From Enterococcus_G camelliae (GTDB lineage Bacteria > Bacillota > Bacilli > Lactobacillales > Enterococcaceae): DNA of 64,000 nt. Position 1 is the stretch's first letter. Each line of letters begins with the position of its first letter. The stretch lies in contig NZ_JBHUMO010000072.1 in the NCBI RefSeq assembly GCF_042685105.1, positions 77,811 to 141,810 on the forward strand, given 5' to 3'. Of the stretch, positions 59,546 through 64,000 are shown piece after piece. Under the pieces are notes generated by a model, which saw only the letters and a list, made by a program, of their open reading frames with translations, had not been told where the DNA came from and ran no database searches. The position numbers were made by a program, and so were the translations under genes.

Positions 59546-60826
59546 TTAGGCATCTTTTGTGATCTTGGTGATGCCACCCATGTAGTTCACCAAAACATCA
59601 GGTATGGTGACACTACCGTCTGCATTTTGATAATTTTCTAGTACAGCGGCAACTGTTCGTCCAACTGCTAAACCTGAACCATTCAAGGTATGGACATAAC
59701 GAATTTTTCCATTGGCATCGCGGTAACGAATCATCGCGCGACGTGCTTGGAAATCTTCTGTATTTGAACATGAACTGATTTCACGGTACGTATTTTGAGC
59801 AGGAATCCAGACTTCTAAATCATAAGTTTTCGCTGCAGAAAAGCCCATATCACCCGTTGAAAGTGCGACAACGCGATAAGGTAGTTCAAGTTTTTGTAGA
59901 ATTTCTTCGGCATTTTGGGTCATTTTTTCTAATTCTTCATAAGAATGATCGGCATCGCTGAACTTGACCATTTCTACTTTATTGAATTGGTGCAAGCGAA
60001 TCAACCCACGAGTGTCACGACCCGCACTTCCAGCTTCCGAACGGAAAGAAGGGCTTAACGCAGTAAAATAGATGGGTAAATCTTTTTCATCCAAAATTTC
60101 TTGACTGTAATAATTTGTCAAAGGGACTTCCGCAGTTGGAATAAGTGTTAAATCAGTGTTTTCTAATTGGAAGACATCTTCTTTAAATTTCGGAAATTGT
60201 CCGGTGCCAAACATTGCCTGACTATTGACGATATAAGGAGTAATCATCTCTGTGTAGCCTTGTTCGTAAACATGTAAATCAAGCATAAAATTGTAAAGAG
60301 CTCGTTCTAAACGGGCACCTAACCCTTTATAATAAACAAAGCGACTACCTGAAACTTTTGCGCCACGTTCAAAATCCAGAATTCCTAAGTTTTCAGCTAC
60401 TTCCCAATGAGGTTTTGGTTCAAAATCAAATTCACGAGTTTTATGCCACCGTCGTACTTCCACATTATCATTTTCATCTACACCGATTGGCACACTGTCA
60501 TTCGGAATATTCGGTAATGTCACAGCAATCTCAGTTAATTTTTCATCGATGGTTGCTAGGGTGCCATCCAGTTCTTTGATTTTTTGACCTACTTGTTTCA
60601 TTTCTTCAATTTTAGCTGTTGCATCTTCTTTTGCTCGTTTCAATTGTGCTATCTCGCCTGAGACATCATTTCTTTCTTTTTTTAGCTCTTCTGTTTCAAC
60701 TAATAGACGACGGCGTTCTTCATCAAGCGCAACAAATTCATTTAGTTTCGCTTCAGGTACACCCCGAGTGGCTAGTTTCGCTTTTACTTGTTCAATATTT
60801 TGTCGAATCACTTTTATATCTAACAT
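59546..60826 (-). CDS. serS: Seryl-tRNA synthetase
   Basis: 426-residue class II synthetase. The N-terminal coiled-coil arm that binds the tRNA long arm spans about residues 30-100 (RRRLLVETEELKKERNDVSG); motif 2 is FRSEAGSAGRDTRGLIRLHQ and motif 3 NGSGLAVGRTVAAVLENYQ. The start is the ATG of MLDIKVIRQN, seven bases after GAGGAGG. The longer frame is the T-box leader. Expression should be controlled by the Ser T-box upstream. Confidence 0.96.
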   Translation of the reverse strand: MLDIKVIRQNIEQVKAKLATRGVPEAKLNEFVALDEERRRLLVETEELKKERNDVSGEIAQLKRAKEDATAKIEEMKQVGQKIKELDGTLATIDEKLTEIAVTLPNIPNDSVPIGVDENDNVEVRRWHKTREFDFEPKPHWEVAENLGILDFERGAKVSGSRFVYYKGLGARLERALYNFMLDLHVYEQGYTEMITPYIVNSQAMFGTGQFPKFKEDVFQLENTDLTLIPTAEVPLTNYYSQEILDEKDLPIYFTALSPSFRSEAGSAGRDTRGLIRLHQFNKVEMVKFSDADHSYEELEKMTQNAEEILQKLELPYRVVALSTGDMGFSAAKTYDLEVWIPAQNTYREISSCSNTEDFQARRAMIRYRDANGKIRYVHTLNGSGLAVGRTVAAVLENYQNADGSVTIPDVLVNYMGGITKITKDA

Positions 60827-60847
60827 TTTTGTTCCTCCTCCAATAAA

Positions 60848-61094
60848 TTTTCTAAAAAAAAGACTACTCCATTCCCAAAAAATGCTTGGGACGAAGTAGT
60901 TATTCGCGGTACCACCCAAGTTCAGCTCATCGCTGCACTTGAAATCTCGTAACCTGAGAAATAGGATCTCTTTTTCAAAAGATACATATAAAAGAACTGG
61001 ATTCCAATCTTGCTTCATGCTAATTTCCACCATCCATTAGCTCTCTTGGAAAGAAACAACCTGTACTAGGTTCCATGTCTATTGCTATTAAATT
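60848..61094 (-). ncRNA. T-box riboswitch, serine specifier
   Basis: Minus strand leader of serS. It has AGAGAGC and GGATGGTGGAAATTAGC of stem I, a specifier segment GATTGGAATCCAGTTC whose codon reads TCC (Ser), the core GGGTGGTACCGCGAATAACT, and a terminator (AACTACT with GGAGTAGT enclosing CCCA/TGGG) ending in eight Ts. Uncharged tRNA-Ser should permit serS expression. Confidence 0.9.
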
Positions 61095-61100
61095 TTCTTT

Positions 61101-61129
61101 AGCATAGCTGAAAAATTGGTATTCGTCAA
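61101..61129 (-). promoter_or_regulatory. serS T-box promoter
   Basis: The minus strand has TTGACG (61124-61129), a 17-bp spacer and TATGCT (61101-61106). The -35 overlaps the stop of the histidine kinase gene. Confidence 0.6.
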
Positions 61130-62304
61130 CTATTGCTATGTTTTGCAACCAAAGTATTTGCTTGTAGCGGTAGATGAATAATGAAAGCAGTCCATTCTGG
61201 ATTTGATGTTGCATAAATATATCCACCGTGTAACGCTACGATACTTTGGGCGATAGCTAATCCAAGTCCGGTTCCGCCGGTTTCTTGTGATCGGGATTCT
61301 TCTACTCGATAAAAACGGTCAAACAAGAGATCTAACGAGCGTTTCGGAATCATTTTGCCATTGTTTTTAACCGTTACAACAACTTCCGTTCCAATTTTTT
61401 CGGCATCCATCATAATTGTAGTCGCATTTTTGCCATACTTAAAGGCATTTGTTAAAAGATTGCTAAATACACGTACTAGTTTTTCCGTGTCTCCATCCAT
61501 CATGATTTGTTCTGGATTGGCCATTGTTTGAATAGTAATCCCCTTTTTATTCGCTTCTAGTTCAAAATCGGCAGCTAGTTGTTCAATTAATTGCACCATA
61601 TCAAAAGAAATGACATGAAGAGGATTGCTAGGTTGTCTCACTTTTGTATATTCAAATAAATCATCTACCAGTGATTTCATTTGTTTTGCTTTTATATAAG
61701 CTGTATGAGTGTATTTCAATAATTCTTCTTCAGAATGGTATTGTCGATCTTCAATCAAGCCCAAGTAACCAATAATTGACGTAAGAGGGGTGCGAATATC
61801 ATGGCTGACATTGGTAATTAATTCATCTTTAGATTTTTCAATTTTTCGCTCATCTTCAATTGCAGCCACGGTACTGTCAACTAAGCCGTTAACACTTGTC
61901 ACGACACGATTTAAATCACCACTTAATTCAAAAGGGATGCGATGATCGTAGTTTCCCTCTGCAATATAATGTAATTCACTAATAATGTGGCGAAGTTGCA
62001 TTTGACGATAACGGCGAATTAAACGCCAGTACAAAACGATACCATCTAATAATAAAAAAAGGGGAAACAGAATGTAACGACCATTTAAAAAAATATCTGT
62101 TTTGAAATTCTCAGCAAAAATATAACGCGCTTGAAAAACAGCATCTTGTAAAGAAGGAGCGCTATTCACTAAATTTGAAAGAATTACTACAATGGCTACG
62201 TTTAGCAGTAGAAGCAAAACAATCGTTACAATCGCCTCTGCAAACAATTCACTAATTTCTTTAGAAGTTAATACAACACGTTTTCGAGAATCATTTCGTA
62301 TCAA
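61126..62304 (-). CDS. croS: Sensor histidine kinase, CroS-like
   Basis: 392-residue membrane kinase. Two membrane helices (about 22-44 and 76-93) flank a short (~30 residue) outside loop; a HAMP-like linker follows (residues about 95-150), then the phosphoacceptor NVSHDIRTPLTSIIGYLGLI (His about 165) and the ATPase boxes NLLTNAFKYGKN (N), DRFYRVEESRSQETGGTGLG (G). The start is TTG, inside the end of croR with a 14-bp overlap. The short outside loop suggests sensing in or near the membrane. The pair resembles enterococcal CroRS, needed for intrinsic cephalosporin resistance; the name rests on similarity recalled from memory and on the neighbouring serS. Confidence 0.7.
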   Translation of the reverse strand: MIRNDSRKRVVLTSKEISELFAEAIVTIVLLLLLNVAIVVILSNLVNSAPSLQDAVFQARYIFAENFKTDIFLNGRYILFPLFLLLDGIVLYWRLIRRYRQMQLRHIISELHYIAEGNYDHRIPFELSGDLNRVVTSVNGLVDSTVAAIEDERKIEKSKDELITNVSHDIRTPLTSIIGYLGLIEDRQYHSEEELLKYTHTAYIKAKQMKSLVDDLFEYTKVRQPSNPLHVISFDMVQLIEQLAADFELEANKKGITIQTMANPEQIMMDGDTEKLVRVFSNLLTNAFKYGKNATTIMMDAEKIGTEVVVTVKNNGKMIPKRSLDLLFDRFYRVEESRSQETGGTGLGLAIAQSIVALHGGYIYATSNPEWTAFIIHLPLQANTLVAKHSNS

Positions 62305-62980
62305 TTTTGTAACCTACACCCCAAACTGTCTGAATAATTTTTTCTCCGCCTGTCGCTTCTTCAATTTTATCCCTGAGATGACTTACGTGAACCATCACAG
62401 TTTTGGCAGAAACGACACTTTCTTGCTTCCAAACCCGTTCGAATATTTCATCGGCACTGAATACACGATTAGGGTGGGAAGCAAGTAAATAAAGAATACC
62501 AAATTCGAGAGCAGTTAATTGGATGTCCTTTCCATCTAGCGTTTTCACTTCATGGGAGTCTCGGTTAATAATTAGGGAACTGACTTCAAGTACGTCCGGC
62601 TGATTTGCAGCCACTTGCATTGTGCTTCGGCGCAATAAAGATTTTACTCGAGCCATCACTTCGAGAGGATTGAACGGTTTTGTTACATAGTCGTCAGCAC
62701 CAGCAACCAAGCCTTTAATTTTATCCATGTCTGTTGTTTTAGCGGTGAGCATAATGATAGGAATCTGCGACTCTTTTCTCAAAGTTTTTACTACTTGCAT
62801 ACCATCTACCTCTGGCATCATAATATCCAAGATTAATAATTCGATATCATTCATCGTGCGAACTTTTGACAGAGCCTCACGACCATTGTAAGCCTTGATT
62901 GGTTCGTAGCCTTCATTTTTTAAATAAATACTCAACAATTCAACAATTTCCTTATCATCATCAGCAACTAAAATTTTCAT
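62291..62980 (-). CDS. croR: OmpR-family response regulator, CroR-like
   Basis: 229-residue response regulator. Receiver domain: acidic pocket DDDKE (8-12), phosphoacceptor Asp in LLILDIMMPEVDG (about 53), Thr/Ser and Lys in LTAKT and YVTKPFNP. C-terminal winged helix: VSAKTVMVHVSHLRDKIEEA recognition helix and VWGVGYKIDTK end. It closely follows the pattern of enterococcal CroR and VanR-like regulators. GGAGG lies before the ATG, with an extended -10 promoter upstream. It is a candidate, among others outside the window, for the regulator of the three small RNAs, since OmpR-type proteins bind direct repeats. Confidence 0.75.
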   Translation of the reverse strand: MKILVADDDKEIVELLSIYLKNEGYEPIKAYNGREALSKVRTMNDIELLILDIMMPEVDGMQVVKTLRKESQIPIIMLTAKTTDMDKIKGLVAGADDYVTKPFNPLEVMARVKSLLRRSTMQVAANQPDVLEVSSLIINRDSHEVKTLDGKDIQLTALEFGILYLLASHPNRVFSADEIFERVWKQESVVSAKTVMVHVSHLRDKIEEATGGEKIIQTVWGVGYKIDTK

Positions 62981-63022
62981 ATAGAAAATCCTCCTATCTA
63001 ATAGTACAAATCATTCACCTAC

Positions 63023-63031
63023 AGTGTATCA
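63023..63031 (-). promoter_or_regulatory. croRS promoter candidate
   Basis: The minus strand reads TGATACACT, an extended -10 about 43 bp before the croR ATG. No clear -35. Confidence 0.45.
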
Positions 63032-63226
63032 TCAAATAAAAGAATAGAAAAATTTCAATAAAAAATTTAAGAGATATTAAAAAAAGGAGAAGTTTAAATG
63101 AATATTCCGAACAACAGAAGCTTATATTAAGAAAATCGAGAGTAATTAATAGAAAAAACGAATGAAAAAAAGAATTAAAGAAGAAATGTAAAGTATTTAC
63201 AAACGTTGGTACAATAGGGTTTTTTG

Positions 63227-63526
63227 TTGACGAAACAAGAAAAAATTGTTATATTAATAAATGTCTTAAAAAGAGCTTCGTTGAAAACAGTAATGTTCAT
63301 CAGAAGTATTGACGGATGCAAAATCAAATGGTAATATAACAAAATTGATCTTGTTTTTCTGTTTTGAAATGCTGATAAACCAGTAAAAAATAATAGAAAA
63401 AACGATTGACAAATAACATTGCATTTGATAAGATAAGCAAGTCGCTAAAGAGCAGCTAAAAAGAGAAAAACATTTTATTTTTTCTCACTAAAATCTCTTG
63501 ACAAATAGTTAACGAGATGATAGGAT
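63227..63526 (+). promoter_or_regulatory. rrn promoter array (four candidates)
   Basis: Four promoters in a row, each with a 17-bp spacer: TTGACG/TATATT (63227-63232, 63250-63255), TTGACG/TAATAT (63309-63314, 63332-63337), TTGACA/TAAGAT (63406-63411, 63429-63434) and TTGACA/TAGGAT (63498-63503, 63521-63526). The last two are the usual P1/P2 pair. The gap 62981-63226 holds the croR promoter and otherwise A/T-rich sequence in which I see nothing else. The leader to 16S (63527-63695) has the boxA-like CTTTGAAAACTGAAC. Confidence 0.7.
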
Positions 63527-63695
63527 ATAAAAGTTGCTACGGCAGCAAAGTAGACCTTTGAAAACTGAACAAAGTAAGCAAACGAACCAATTGTGTAAGG
63601 TGTTTCTATTAAATTAGAAACAAAAATACATGCAAGCAAAAATGCGAGCAAAGTCAACAAACAGAGCTTAACAGTCGTAAGACTGAATCAAATTT

Positions 63696-64000
63696 TTTTA
63701 TGAGAGTTTGATCCTGGCTCAGGACGAACGCTGGCGGCGTGCCTAATACATGCAAGTTGAACGCTTCTTTCTTATCGAACTTCGGTTCACCAAGAAAGAG
63801 GAGTAGCGAACGGGTGAGTAACACGTGGGTAACCTGCCCATCAGCGGGGGATAACACTTGGAAACAGGTGCTAATACCGCATAATGCTTTTTCTCGCATG
63901 AGAGAGAGCTGAAAGGCGCTTTTGCGTCACTGATGGATGGACCCGCGGTGCATTAGCTAGTTGGTAGGGTAACGGCCTACCAAGGCAACGATGCATAGCC
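63696..64000 (+). rRNA. rrs: 16S ribosomal RNA, 5' part
   Basis: The conserved start AGAGTTTGATCCTGGCTCAG is at 63703-63722, so the mature 5' end is near 63696. GACGAACGCTGGCGGCGTGC and GTGAGTAACACGTGGGTAAC follow. About 305 nt are present; the gene runs off the right edge. The variable region (V1, 63760-63805) is enterococcal in type. Transcription is away from oriC. Confidence 0.97.

Noticed and set aside
63475..63660. 61-codon minus-strand ORF with hydrophobic segments
   Set aside because: It lies antisense to the rRNA leader and P2 promoter, whose sequence is fully explained by that role.
63654..63899. 81-codon ORF antisense to 16S rRNA
   Set aside because: It overlaps conserved 16S sequence.

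Overview
The window is a low-GC Gram-positive chromosome spanning the replication origin, almost certainly from Enterococcus or a close relative in the Enterococcaceae. Evidence: the partial 16S rRNA gene at the right edge is enterococcal in type, the order rpmH-rnpA-yidC-jag and dnaA-dnaN-yaaA-recF-gyrB-gyrA is the classic Firmicutes origin arrangement, and a two-component pair resembling enterococcal CroRS sits beside serS. I could not assign a species. Around oriC, most genes read away from the origin: minus strand to its left, mostly plus strand to its right.

Left arm (1-16 kb, minus strand): partial cinA, pgsA, a RodZ-like protein and the ymfF/ymfH M16 peptidase pair; then mscL, an NADP-dependent reductase and veg; then the cluster dut-radA-yacL-gltX-[Cys T-box]-cysE-cysS-mrnC-rlmB-rae1-sigma factor. 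16-25 kb holds proBA, a small unknown gene, an ABC-F protein, small stress and acetyltransferase genes, purA and a secreted arylsulfotransferase-like protein. 25-37.7 kb holds dnaB helicase, rplI, an N-terminally truncated gdpP, rpsR-ssb-rpsF, gyrA, gyrB, recF, yaaA and dnaN.

The origin lies at 37.7-39.7 kb. DnaA boxes sit on both sides of dnaA, with a candidate DnaA-trio unwinding element in the dnaA-dnaN gap. Five parS-like sites (29.1, 30.0, 46.9, 49.9 and 51.3 kb) flank it, and the parA/parB genes lie at 52.3-53.9 kb.

Right arm: rpmH, rnpA, yidC, jag, mnmE, mnmG, an accessory stretch (46.9-51.3 kb), rsmG, parA, parB, DUF951, ychF, guaB, a PgdA-like deacetylase, serS with a Ser T-box, croS/croR, an rrn promoter array and the start of 16S rRNA.

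The most interesting part is the accessory stretch at 48.6-50.25 kb. Three copies of a ~110-bp element, all on the minus strand, each look like a complete small RNA gene. Each has a direct repeat like the streptococcal CiaR box (TTTAAG-N5-TTTAAG) exactly 10 bp from a -10 hexamer, a ~45-nt conserved segment complementary to a ribosome binding site plus AUG, and a strong intrinsic terminator. They alternate with an SdpI-like membrane protein, a DUF6176-like protein, a Nudix hydrolase and an acetyltransferase gene.

Functional calls rest on motifs and family resemblance recalled from memory; no database search was possible. Where the longest ORF lacked a sensibly placed ribosome binding site, I moved the start to a codon that has one and say so.
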